Of a stretch of DNA of 64,000 nt, positions 37,400 through 48,450 are shown piece by piece. A model generated the notes under the pieces. The model saw only the letters and a program-made list of their open reading frames with translations, was not told where the DNA came from and did no database searches. The position numbers and the translations under genes were made by a program. Origin of the DNA: Sipunculus nudus (taxonomy: Eukaryota > Annelida > Sipuncula > Golfingiida > Sipunculidae); contig CM049308.1 in assembly GCA_026874595.1 (NCBI GenBank), forward strand, positions 37,657,027-37,721,026. Direction: 5' to 3'. Position 1 is the first letter of the stretch. Every line of letters starts with the position of its first letter.

Positions 37400-37860
37400 C
37401 AGATTGGCCTCGAGTCAAGACCCATGTCCACTTTTCCAGGGACTTAACACTCGAACGTCCTGGACTCGGGCCTAGACTCGGTGGTCAGGACTTGTGTTGT
37501 CAGGCCGAGTGCATCTTGAGCCAAGGAGAAAATACTCTGACACGTAAATCTGTACGTTCAGATAGGGTTACACATAATATAGACTCTGGAATAAAAACTA
37601 TTAACAGAATTTAAAAAACTTCAAGACTGTGTAAAAATTTTATATCTGCATCTGAAGCTAAATGTATTTAAACATATAAATTGAAAAGCATGTGTAAACT
37701 AACAAAAGTAAACGTGCTTAGCAATCTCGATTATCCATCGGAGGTGCTTTTTATGAAGATATATTTATTTGTCTCAGATGGACTCGAGCCCTAAAAGACT
37801 CCCCAGGGACTAAGACGTGAACCCAGACTTGCACTAAAACTCAACTAAAACATTGATTGG
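37400..37860. repeat. GACTCG-rich degenerate repeat
   Basis: Repeated short phrases such as gactcgggcctagactcgg, cctcgagtcaagaccc, gggacttaacactcg (37,408-37,520) and gactcgagccc, gactaagacgtgaaccc (37,780-37,830). Looks like a decayed interspersed repeat with internal GACTCG periodicity. Confidence 0.5.
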
Positions 37861-40500
37861 TGCCTTCTTTAGTTATACTATCTTTTCGCAACCGTTCATT
37901 ATTTTGCGCTTGAAGACCAGTTTAGTATCATCCCAAATACGACAGATGGCGCTTATATAAGGAAGGCTGGATAACCTATTTAAATATTAATAGAGAATAA
38001 AACAACACACCAATGACAGGTAAACATTTGTTGCACAGGCCATAGGAATAACACGCCTAAATATAATTTGCAAACTAATAAGCAACAGATAAGACAACAC
38101 CTATTATTTCAAACCCTATATACTTACAACAAATTTTATTAATATAATCAAATCATGTTTGTTGATGATCTTGGAATTAGGGAACATTTGTAATGTCTGA
38201 AAAAGTAAAGATATAAAAAAGAAAACAACATTTCATTTGTTGCGAAATATTAAAGTTCGTTTCATTCACTATGAGTACACCTTTTAAATTTCCTCACACC
38301 TTAGAAAGGCATTATGATTTGTTTTGGCATTGAAATTTGCGTAATCTTTTCTTTAAGGTGCATAAACAATTGCTATAATATGTGTATCAGCTATTAGTCC
38401 ATTTTTGCTTAAAACAGATGTTTTCCAGCAAAACCATCCTGGCCTACAAGCTTATTCTCTCAAATTAATATTTCTCTCTTAGAGATTTTCATAGGCCGGT
38501 TTTGGTATACTTTCCTCTGTTTTTCCTTAAGTTCACGGACTGATGGCTCATCAGTGGTCTCTCTCTTTCCATGTATATCGTCAATATACATGTACAAAAT
38601 AGTAATATTAATGCCAAACATAATGCGTTTTCTGTTGTTTTGACTTTAACACAAAATGTCATAATGAAATCGCTTGGGGTACCCTTAAAAAAATGAAGTC
38701 CTGAGGAATCGGGTCCGATCTTTGTGCTCGTTTTTAAGACCGTCCTGGCAGAGGGGAAAATAGGTGACTGTCACTTCCAGCTTCTGAGTACAGATCTGTC
38801 CCGCGAATCCCGAGATCTGAGAGAGAGAATTCACTCTGTGCATGTGTCCTGATAAGATGTCGCTTCTTAAATCCACTGGTGAATGTTTTCTCTACTGTTT
38901 ATTTTATTAATGTTACTATTATGTTGCCGGATAACATCAACCGCCCCCATGGTACATAATTAGCTTGCGTGATTCACGGTTGGCCCCCTACCAAGTATAA
39001 AGCAATTAAACTCCATATGAGAAAAAAGGTACATTCAGAATTCCTTTTGATTTGTGACTTATAAAATCAGAGGTTATGATGTAAAAATGTATACAGAAGC
39101 GCACCTTTACGTGAGAATGAATGAACTGGTAATGTGCGAATTACGATCATGTTGCAAAATAGATTCCATGATGAATTCATCGCCCACTATTTATTGTTTA
39201 CTGTTCATGTTTTATCACAGCAAAGAATAGATGAAAGTAGCTACTTATTAAAAAGGATTAATAGTCTTCAATGAAACAATGGTCAGAGGATATGCAAGTT
39301 TTATCTGGTTTTCATGTGTGTATTCCTCATTTTATTTGCAGCAGGTTCTACACCTACGCTCGAACCTAGCATACGTTGTATACATCAGTGAAAGCACGAA
39401 AAATCTAATATATGAGAATTCATTACATCTACATCTAGACAGCAGGCGAGGCAGAGGTAAGATTAAAGGGAGGATATGTGTTTCATCTTAACGTGTCTAC
39501 TTTGTTTCATATACGTGAAAAGTAATGATATTGTGTAAACACGACAGTCCCCCGCCATTTTCAAACCTATGTAACATAAACGGATTGTAATACAACTACA
39601 GTGTTCTGTACTCCCTATGGAGAATATGATGAATTTACTCACAGATGACTTTTAATGGCATGGTCTGCTTTACTCTTGGACTTTGCCTGGGCGTAGTAAT
39701 TTTCTTGTTCCCATTACCATTTTCCTAGAAAGCCGACGGAACTATTTTCTAAACATTTCCCTATGTTTGTGGAACCTTATCAGTTCTCTTATCTCCATAA
39801 CTATACCAACGAGACTAATTAAGGTAATTTTAAAACGCCCGAGTGTGTGATAAATAAAGACAAAGACAAATTAATAAGAATATATATAAATATATTTATA
39901 TATATTTATATATATATATTTATGTATATCATGTGTAAGGAAACACACGTTTGTAAGTATCGTGTTGGCTAATTAGTTTCGTACCGTTGAACGGCATTCT
40001 TCGGAACGGTATGATTGGAGGGGTTGTACATTGAACATCTGGTTGTTCACTGAAGCGTGTTTGTGCCTATTACCTGTACAACGTGCCTAACCTGGATTCC
40101 TCTTTGTGTTGAGTTTACGTAAGAGGATTTGTTCGCGTGTCTTACACTTGTTACAAGTTTATTGCATTGGTTAAGAGTGGCCAGGTTTTGTTTAGGCCAA
40201 ACAAAAAAATAATAAAAGGTATGGTTCTCAGGCACCGCCAGCATCAATTTTAAACCCCGGCATCAAAAATTTTGATTTTGATTTTCAATAGAAACTTACC
40301 AATTTTGAGCTGCAGCCGCTCGGATATTTCTTTCAAGAAAATAAATCCAAACAATTTTGATAAAATTTCCCTTGTTATGTAGTGTTTTACTTGTTTAGCA
40401 AAACAAATCTGTTATGGTCATGCTATTCCCTGATCATTTGACATTTTTATCGAAACATAAAAAAAAATTTAAAATAAAAAAAAACAAAAAAACGCCCGCC
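37861..40500. other. Unique AT-rich sequence, no gene recognised
   Basis: An (ATTTAT)-type simple repeat lies at 39,885-39,925. A 51-codon plus-strand frame at about 38,697-38,850 (starts SPEESGPIFVLVFKTVL, no ATG, TGA just before it) is slightly richer in GC than its surroundings, but has no clear splice sites and no match I know. Confidence 0.35.
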
Positions 40501-40527
40501 CGCATTGATTTCTGAATCATACATTTT

Positions 40528-40960
40528 TTATTTTGGCCTTACATAAAATAAAATATTGCTCCCACAGGCACAGGTTATATCTGTTAGTTTCTGGGGAATG
40601 TGCTTGGCTTTTCTGAGTATTCTCCACTGTATATCAAATTTAACATTGTTATCCGTTAGCTCCCAAATGTATTTACTGAGTTCCGTACTATTCCTTTTTT
40701 CCGGGTGTCTGAACGATGTTTTATGGTTGTTATATCTTGTTCTGGTAGAGTTTTCCGTTAGACCAATGTACGTTTCATCCGCTTTTCCGTTTCTGTACTG
40801 ACTGTGGCTTGATATATGACCGATTTTGTAAGGCGTTGTCCGGTTTTTGGGCATTCACGGGGATTCCTACAATTGCATCCGTTAGATGGCGCTGTACTAT
40901 TCCTGGAGGTGATACCTTTGTTATGGCCTTCTATGTGTTGTTTCACGTTAGACTTTAATC
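40528..40960 (-). pseudogene. Penelope-like element, GIY-YIG nuclease end (frameshifted)
   Basis: This is the C-terminal part of the protein of a Penelope-like retroelement (reverse transcriptase fused to a GIY-YIG endonuclease that nicks target DNA). It is read on the minus strand in two frames. The first (about 40,946 down to 40,770) has HIEGHNKG, the cysteine-rich linker CNCRNPRECP and VIYQATV, the 'GIY' half. The second (40,854 down to 40,528) has TYIGLTE, the 'YIG' half, then TRYNNHKTSF with the expected Arg, and NSTELSKYIWEL with the expected catalytic Glu, ending at CACGSNILFYVRPK and a stop. A single frame change near 40,790 separates the halves, so the copy is dead. The reverse transcriptase core is not present. 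Confidence 0.85.
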
Positions 40961-40974
40961 CTTTTTACGAATCC

Positions 40975-41060
40975 TGGACGAGGAATTACCTAAAAACACG
41001 TTCTCTACAAAATTTCAACCGTAACACAGTCAAAATAAGCTACAGTTGTATGCCCAACAA
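40975..41060 (+). pseudogene. Penelope-like fragment in opposite orientation
   Basis: On the plus strand the frame through 41,011-41,058 reads NFNRNTVKISYSCMPN. In Penelope-like proteins this conserved piece sits just after the reverse transcriptase and just before the stretch that begins the minus-strand fragment at 40,960. The two neighbouring pieces of one element are therefore adjacent here but point away from each other, an inversion within the copy. Confidence 0.75.
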
Positions 41061-41398
41061 GATACATTATATTCGGCTAAGTCATTAATGAATAACAACT
41101 GAACACCTTATGTCGTTTGAGCCGTTATATAGCCATTATCAGGCGCTTTTATATAAACAGTTATATCAATCTTATTTTGAGAAACTATCTTTTCTATATA
41201 AGAAACTAATGAGAACTCTGGTTGGTCATTGCTTATTCTTTTCTCTTAATCGGTTTACAGTTTATGTTCTCTTGATGACATTTAACCAAAGAATGTGGGA
41301 GTTACATGTGCAAAAATGTCAGTTCCGCCCAGGTAAGATTTTGTCTATGCATATGAAACTATTGTTGTCTCAGAGACTACACGGAAAACCTGCTGATG
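41061..41398. other. Between Penelope fragment and tandem repeat
   Basis: A 100-codon plus-strand frame (41,110-41,412) has an ATG but no recognisable domain. It overlaps the start of the 822-bp tandem repeat, which argues against a gene. Confidence 0.3.
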
Positions 41399-43448
41399 GT
41401 CAGAATACCTGAATAGGCCCCTTTATGCTTGACTTTTTCCTGATTTTCCTTGAGCTGACAATTAAATAATAAAGGATCAGAAGGATGATCATGCAGTTCA
41501 TATACGACATTGAATAATATTATATTTTCCACAAATTGACAATGATACATCATAACTTCATTTTCGGAACTGTCATTTTTGATTAGGTATGCTAATTGCC
41601 TTCGCCTGGAGGGTATGCGCTCATCCCTAACCCTTGTGTGTGTTTGTTCACAACATAACTCATGCAGTCATGTACGAAATCTCATTTCGGGAAAGGACCA
41701 ATGAAGAATCGACAAGATTTTGTGTGGATCTGGCACATGATCCGGATTCAGGAAAGTCAGCAAGGAATTTTCACCAATGTTCAGTCACTTATGCACGAAT
41801 AATTCTGATGGTATTAAAGTAGACTATTCACCTACCTTTCCTAGAACGTATGTGATTTCTAGCTCACTTTGTGTACATTCTAATGATCTGTTCCTGTTAA
41901 AAATCTTATAACTCCCCTGTGACTGGTGTATGTTTATTTTCAAGCATGGTATATACGCCAATGTTGACATACTTAAAACATGTGGTTGGTTGATCATTTG
42001 CAGAAGTTGAAAGGTCACAAGTTGCAAAAAGCCCTTTGGCAAAACTGATTGATTTGATTTGCCTTCAGATGTCCTTGTTAAATGTGTTTCGAGTATTCTT
42101 ATGTTCCGCATCATATATAAACAATTGGATATAAACCAAAAAAAAGTCATGGCGTGGCGGGCGTAGCAATTTCTAGCCTATTTTATAAAATGATCAAGGG
42201 ATTATCTTTAGTTAATTGGCGTCAGAATACCTGAAAAGGCCCCTTTATGCTTGACTTTTTCCTGATTTTCCTTGAGCTGACAATTAAATAATAAAGGATC
42301 AGAAGGATGATCATGCAGTTCATATACGACATTGAATAATATTATATTTTCCACAAATTGACAATGATACATCATAACTTCATTTTCGGAACTGTCATTT
42401 TTGATTAGGTATGCTAATTGCCTTCGCCTGGAGGGTATGCGCTCATCCCTAACCCTTGTGTGTGTTTGTTCACAACATAACTCATGCAGTCATGTACGGA
42501 ATCTCATTTCGGGAAAGGACCAATGAAGAATCGACAAGATTTTGTGTGGATCTGGCACATGATCCGGATTCAGGAATGTCAGCAAGGAATTTTCACCAAT
42601 GTTCAGTCACTTATGCACGAATAATTCTGATGGTATTAAAGTAGACTATTCACCTACCTTTCCTAGAACGTATGTGATTTCTAGCTCACTTTGTGTACAT
42701 TCTAATGATCTGTTCCTGTTAAAAATCTTATAACTCCCCTGTGACTGGTGTATGTTTATCTTCAAGCATGGTATATACGCCAATGTTGACATACTTAAAA
42801 CATGTGGTTGGTTGATCATTTGCAGAAGTTGAAAGGTCGCAAGTTGCAAAAAGCCCTTGGCAAAACTGATTGATTTGATTTGCCTTCAGATGTCCTTGTC
42901 AAATGTGTTTCGAGTATTCTTATGTTCCGCATCATATATAAACAATTGGATATAAACCAAAAAAAAAAAAGTCATGGCGTGGCGGGCGTAGCAATTTCTA
43001 GCCTATTTTATAAAATGATCAAGGGATTATCTTTAGTTAATTGGCGTCAGAATACCTGAATAGGCCCCTTTATGCTTGACTTTTTCCTGTTTTTCCTTGA
43101 GCTGACAATTAAATAATAAAGGATCAGAAGGATGATCATGCAGTTCATATACGACATTGAATAATATTATATTTTCCACAAATTGACAATGATACATCAT
43201 AACTTCATTTTCGGAACTGTCATTTTTGATTAGGTATGCTAATTGCCTTCGCCTGGAGAGTATGCGCTTATCCCTAACCCTTGTGTGTGTTTGTTCACAA
43301 CATAACTCATGCAGTAATGTACAAAATCTCATTTCGGGAAAGGACCAATGAAGAATCGATAAGATTTTGTGTGGATCTGGCACATGATCCGGATTCAGGA
43401 AAGTCAGCAAGGAATTTTCACCAATGTTCAGTCACTTATGCACGAATA
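41399..43448 (+). repeat. 822-bp tandem repeat, about 2.5 copies
   Basis: Units start at gtcagaatacctgaa: 41,399, 42,221 and 43,046 (periods 822 and 825). Copies 1 and 2 are nearly identical; copy 3 stops after about 403 bp. The same 62-codon frame (MCVFVHNITHAVMY...) appears in each unit. A 108-codon minus-strand frame in unit 1 shrinks to 67 in unit 2 through a single-base loss, so coding is unlikely. The right part of the unit ('gtggatctggcac' and 'tcacttatgcacgaat') is also found, diverged, at about 55,660-55,760. Confidence 0.93.
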
Positions 43449-44055
43449 AATCTGGGAACATGGACCGAATAAGTGAATGCCGACATGCCGGAGGCTTGTA
43501 TTTCTCAAAATTGAGATTTTCTTATTTTACGTTGCCTTTATCTTCTTCATTCTAAACGCAGGACAACCTAGTAATACCTCCGTCTCTTTGTCAAATGACA
43601 TATATTGAAAGGATCGTATCTTGTTAATTAACTTTTGTCAGGTCGCTCAGTATAATCATTTTCCTTGGTGGCCAACGTGGTTGCAAGAGTAATCTGACAT
43701 TTTAATAACAGATAGCAAAAAGGTATTAGTGGAATTTGATATAAATTTCTGGAAGGTTATGGTAATAACCAAGAACAAAAGGAAATATTCTCAATTGAAA
43801 TATTATATATATTTCTGATATATGTTTATATTAATTCTTTGTTTTTCTTTACCATTTTGAGACAGGAAAGTTTCTTTGTTCCGACCGAAGGTGGGGCCTC
43901 TGATTGGTATTAGGGGCCACCCGTCTCTGTTCTGGAGCTAGCCTGTGAACGGTATTAGTGAAACGTAACGCTGTGTAGAACATATGAATGTTTGATTTGG
44001 GTTATAGCGTGGTTATCTTTGCATGTTCAAATTAGTTTCTGAATACACAGAAATC
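43449..44055. other. Unique AT-rich sequence
   Basis: The first 35 bp ('ctgggaacatggaccgaataagtgaatgc') look like the true end of the repeat family, since 55,740 has 'ctgggaataagtgaatgc'. Nothing else recognised. Confidence 0.5.
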
Positions 44056-44290
44056 TCTAAACCACAGAATTATTTTATAAGACTACCAAGCACATAATAA
44101 ACCGCAGTATCGTTTCATAAGTCCATGCACTAAAAAACGCAGTATCGTTTTAAAAGATCACCATGCATCTAATAAACCGCAGTATCGATTTAAAAAAACA
44201 CATTGCACCTTATAAACCGTAGTATCGTTTTATAAGACCACCATGCACCTAATAAACCTCAGTATCGTTTAATAAGACGACCATGCTTGA
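44056..44290 (+). repeat. 40-bp minisatellite, 6 units
   Basis: The unit contains 'aataaaccgcagtatcgtttt' split around 'ataagaccaccatgcacct', with start points at about 44,101, 44,136, 44,176, 44,216 and 44,256; spacing is 40 bp except for one 35-bp unit. Confidence 0.9.
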
Positions 44291-44375
44291 ACAGCTTCTC
44301 AACCGAGGGATTTGATGTTTAAGATTTTGACTGAATATGTGTTAATACTAGAGAAAAATGAAGTATAAATAAAGT

Positions 44376-45266
44376 AAAACACATATGACATGGAAAACCA
44401 GAAAAAGTAACACGTATGACATGGAGAACCAAAAAAAGTAACACTTAGGACATGGAGAACCAGAAAAAGTAACACATATGACATGGAGAACTAGAAAGAG
44501 TAATGCATATGACATGGAGAACCAGAAAAAGTAACACATATGACATGACGAACCAGAAAAAGTTATGCATATGACATGGAAATCCAGAATAAGTAACACA
44601 TATGGCATGGAGAACCAGAAAGAGTAACACATATGACATAGGGAACCAAGAAGAGTAACACATATGACATGGAGAAACAGAAAGAGTAACACATATGACA
44701 TAAAGAACCAGAAAAAGCAACACATATGACATGGAGAACCAGAAAAAGTAATACATATGACATGGAGAACCAGAAAAAGTAACACATATGACATGGAGAA
44801 CCAGAAAAAGTAATACATATGACATGGAGAACCAGAAAAACTAACACATATGACATGGAGATCCAGATTGAGTAATACATATGACATGAAGAACCAGTTA
44901 CAGTAACACATATGACATGGAGAACCAGAAATAGTAACACATATGACATGGAGAACCAGAAAAAGTAACACATATGACATGGAGAACCAGAAAGAGTAAT
45001 ACATATGACATGGAAAACCAGAAAGAGTAACATGTATGACATGTAGAACCAGAAAGAGTAACACATATGACATGGAGAACCAGAAAAATAATGCATATGA
45101 CATGGAGAACCAGTTAGATTAACAAATATGACATGGAGAACCAGAAAAAGTAACACATATGACATGGAGAACCAGAAAAAATAATGAATATGACATGGAG
45201 AACCAGTTAGAGTAACAAATATGACATGGAGAACCAGAAAAAGTAACACATATGACATGGAGAACA
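44376..45266 (+). repeat. 31-bp minisatellite, about 28 units
   Basis: The unit is gacatggagaaccagaaaaa plus gtaacacatat. As 31 is not divisible by three, reading passes through all three frames, and none of them has a stop on the minus strand. This yields frames of 251, 234 and 126 codons made of a hydrophobic, Phe/Cys/His-rich 31-residue repeat. The frame is a product of the repeat; no start context or flanking coding signal supports a gene. Confidence 0.95.
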
Positions 45267-46743
45267 AGGGTTTCCTGTGAAATAACGTCTAGAATTTCTA
45301 ATAATGATTTTCTGAATCAATTTGATTTCTCCTCGTCTCGTCTGTCTGTCAAATAGAATTTTGAACCAGAAGACCTGGCCTTTTTCCTGTGGTGCAACTT
45401 CGTTAGCAGGACTAAACCTTTTGCTTTAAAATAAAGGCCGTCCATATATGGATATATATGAATATGCATTACAGCAGCCTCCGAAACATAAATAACATTC
45501 AATACAGCCCATGCCTCCGCAAAGTTAAAAAAATCCTTTTGAACCATGGCAAATTTCCGGATCAATAAAAAAATCTAAAGGGGTCTTTACTGGCGAATGT
45601 GTCGCCTCTTACTAAGATTTTAAAACATGGGTTATTAGTAACAAACGGACACACAGGAGCGGGTGGGGAAAACTGCTCGACTTAGGCAATACTTAGGCAA
45701 ATAACAAAACAAACCCGGTCTAATTCATTTTATAGAGACTTTTATAAGCTTTAAACTCAACACCTTCCAAACATTAATCCCAGGCCCTGGAAATGTAAAT
45801 GAAAGTGATCCAAACTTCATGGTATAAGCCAATGGGCATCAACATTGTGTTAAAACCATCGCCCCCGCTCAAAGAAATAAAAGTTTGTATAAACCATGAG
45901 CCCACCTCCATCACGATTTTATTTATACCATTGTATCTCGAAACTTCCACGCCTCCAGATGGCCAGGTTCGCGCCTTCAGAAACACCATGGCCTGTTTTA
46001 ACATTCAGCACTCTCTAATATAACTTCATAATTCTTCACACACAGCTTAAGCTACCCTTAAACAGACGGTATTCCTTAAGATTGACAGTAAGAAGGTCAC
46101 TCTCTTTTGATATTTAAGAAGGCTGAAGTCCAACACCATGAAATCCGACGCCTTAACAGTTTCCTGTCACAAAATACCTTAAATGACTGCATTCCAGTTC
46201 TCCTTGTCAACCAACCCGAAAAAGATAATGTGTTCTTCGCAGAAACCTCTAATCAAAACGCTGACAATCGGGATGTTGTTTAATTTCAATATTTCCATGT
46301 TGTATTACGGTTAATTTTAATTTGTTGGGAGCTTGATGATTACAATTACTGCAGGTGCAAAATTGGACAAAACAGTTTAGACTAGACGACATAAAATCAA
46401 TCATCCATTTAATTAGCGCTTGCAAATAAAAAGTAATATGTTGAGGTAAGATCCGTCCATTTGATACAATACAACATAAGCACCGTGTCTCCGTGATTCG
46501 GTTAAATATATAAAAGAAAGGTCAGGAAAAATTATTATAAAAATTTGCTAACTGGATTAATGCAAAAACATAACCCCCATGGCTCAGGTAATGAGGCTCC
46601 GAAGAACCTTTTATATTTTGTGGCCTTTGTAATAGTGTTGGCATTCTGCTGTCACCCAAAAAAAACCCCCCAAACATACCTCTCATCTTGGTATTAGAAT
46701 TACTTTACAGTCTTAGCAAGACCCGGGTCAGAGGAGGAAAATC
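45267..46743. other. Unique sequence, no gene recognised
   Basis: An 82-codon minus-strand frame at 45,317-45,565 and opposed frames at 45,774-46,023 have no recognisable features, and the first lacks an ATG start. Confidence 0.35.
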
Positions 46744-47060
46744 GGAGGTGTACTTCAAAGATTCCTCCTTAGACCATTACATTTTACTATTTACACATCA
46801 TGTAGGCTAGGCATTGAATATCACCTATATGAAGATGATGCCATGATATGTATAGCATCGAAGACCGACCGGTTAAATGAATACATGGATTCGGGCATGT
46901 TTAATATCTGCAATCATTTCCGCTAGACTTGATTGTTGCAACTCTTTGTTTTGCAGCCTTCCATCAAACTCCAACTGATCATCTTCACAGAACATAGAAG
47001 CAAGTTTTACATATTTTCACCAAATGTGCAAAAGATGATCACATAACACTAATCCTATAT
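46744..47060 (+). pseudogene. LINE (non-LTR) reverse transcriptase remnant
   Basis: A stop-free stretch (46,744-46,926) reads GGVLQRFLLRPLHFTIYTS, then GIEYHLYEDDAMICIAS. These are decayed forms of two reverse transcriptase palm motifs of CR1/Jockey-type LINEs: G-V-P-Q-G-S-x-L-G-P-L-L-F, and the Y-x-D-D box, here YEDD. The usual spacer between them is shortened by a deletion. After a frame change, 46,914 onward reads SARLDCCNSLFCSLP, a LINE signature found shortly before the end of this protein (usual form SRLDYCNSLLYGLP), then decays with stops. It would have copied LINE RNA at the insertion site; this copy is far from functional. Confidence 0.8.
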
Positions 47061-47064
47061 AGGG

Positions 47065-48450
47065 CCCTGTGACACAGGGGGATTCGCCCAGTAACGGACA
47101 ATCGTGACCGTCGTACCATAGGTCACTTGTAATTGAAGGTGGTCGCGCACAATCGCAGAATGAGGCTCAGTCGTTAGGAGTGCCCTAAATTTGCACAAAA
47201 AACCTCCCTACGACTGACGTGGTCGTTGTCTGTCCTAGTTGATCGTGAAATGTCTTTAAAGCCTAAGTCATATACATCGCACAATACATATACGACAGGT
47301 CTGAGACAGAAAATTGGGGAAATTTCTAGAGTAGTCGCGGGGGTGTCGTACGAAATTCAGGTGTTTTGCGACGGAAAAAAACTGTCGTAGACCCTTGTAG
47401 AATTTTGGAAATGTTCAAATTTTTCTCAGCTTCGTAGGTTGTTCTTTATGTCTTGTAGGTCTGTTGTACGATGCCTTATGACTGTCGTTCGATAAACCTA
47501 CGACTTTCGTACGTTTGTTTGGTTATCTGAGGCCCTACGTATCGTAGGACTTTCCTACGACAGCTCAACGATTGCCGCACCTTCTACCTATGACGGTCCT
47601 ACGAATGTTCTACCGTTGTAGGTCATTCTTGTGACATCCGGGGGTTTGTCTTAGTCACATACATCGAACAACTCGTATACGGAAGTTCTACGACAGAAAT
47701 TTTGGGAAATTTTTCTGTTGTATTACGATTATCATAAAGCCTCATACAACTGACGTAGGAAGAGCGTACGATTAGGTAGCACTGTCGAATTTTCCCACGA
47801 CCGTCGTACAACATATTTTTTATATGTGAACGCTTCAACGAAATTAAAAAAAAAACCTCCCAAATAGGAAGCAGGATACGACACGAAATCCTGGCTTCTT
47901 GGCTTATTATTGCAACGTGTATGTTGAGATCCGATACGACGTCCTACGATCTTGGCTTCGTATCATATCGTATTTTTTCGAGCATGTTCAAAATTTTCGT
48001 ATCTTAGCTGGCAATCGTAAGTCCGCCGCATGAGTGAAAGCCATACCAATTATCTCCTCCTCTTCCGTCCGGTAAATTCTCTTCATCGCCACCTAATAAT
48101 CAGGCTACGATGCGCATAAAGCCAATTTTATGCGATGTATAGTTTAATTGGCAGCCATGTTGCTGATAAGTATTTGAAGTAATTATCACGTCCCCTTTTG
48201 CAAGACATTCGTATAATGTACGTAGAAATACGACACAGATCTTGGGTATTTACGATACGAAATTGCGATAGGAAATTACAAAATCGTATCGTATACAAAT
48301 TTCGTAACGTGTACGCTAGGCTTTAGATATGACAGACTATAAATGCACCGTCTTACCCAATCGTAATCAACAATGTGATATTCCTCTACGACGAGCAATC
48401 GATCATAAAAGTTGTCTCACGACAGTCGTATGACTATAACACGACCACGG
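47065..48450. mobile_element. CGTA-rich element opened by a perfect palindrome (probable)
   Basis: Begins exactly where the LINE remnant ends with ccctgtg-a-cacaggg (47,065-47,079), a perfect palindrome. The next 1.4 kb is dense in gtcgta / tacgac and ctacga / tcgtag words on both strands, unlike the CpG-poor surroundings. Phrases recur (for example 'catacatcgaacaactcgtatacgg' at 47,658 and 'catatacatcgcacaatacatatacg' at 47,270). No transposase is visible, so it would be non-autonomous. Its right edge is unclear. Confidence 0.5.

Noticed and set aside
41634-43472. Three-member gene family (62-codon frame repeated three times)
   Set aside because: Carried by the 822-bp tandem repeat; the flanking frames differ by single-base losses, and diverged relatives elsewhere are not open.
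44348-45267. 251- and 234-codon membrane protein genes on the minus strand
   Set aside because: Overlapping frames of one 31-bp repeat, all open at once, with no start context or non-repeat coding sequence.
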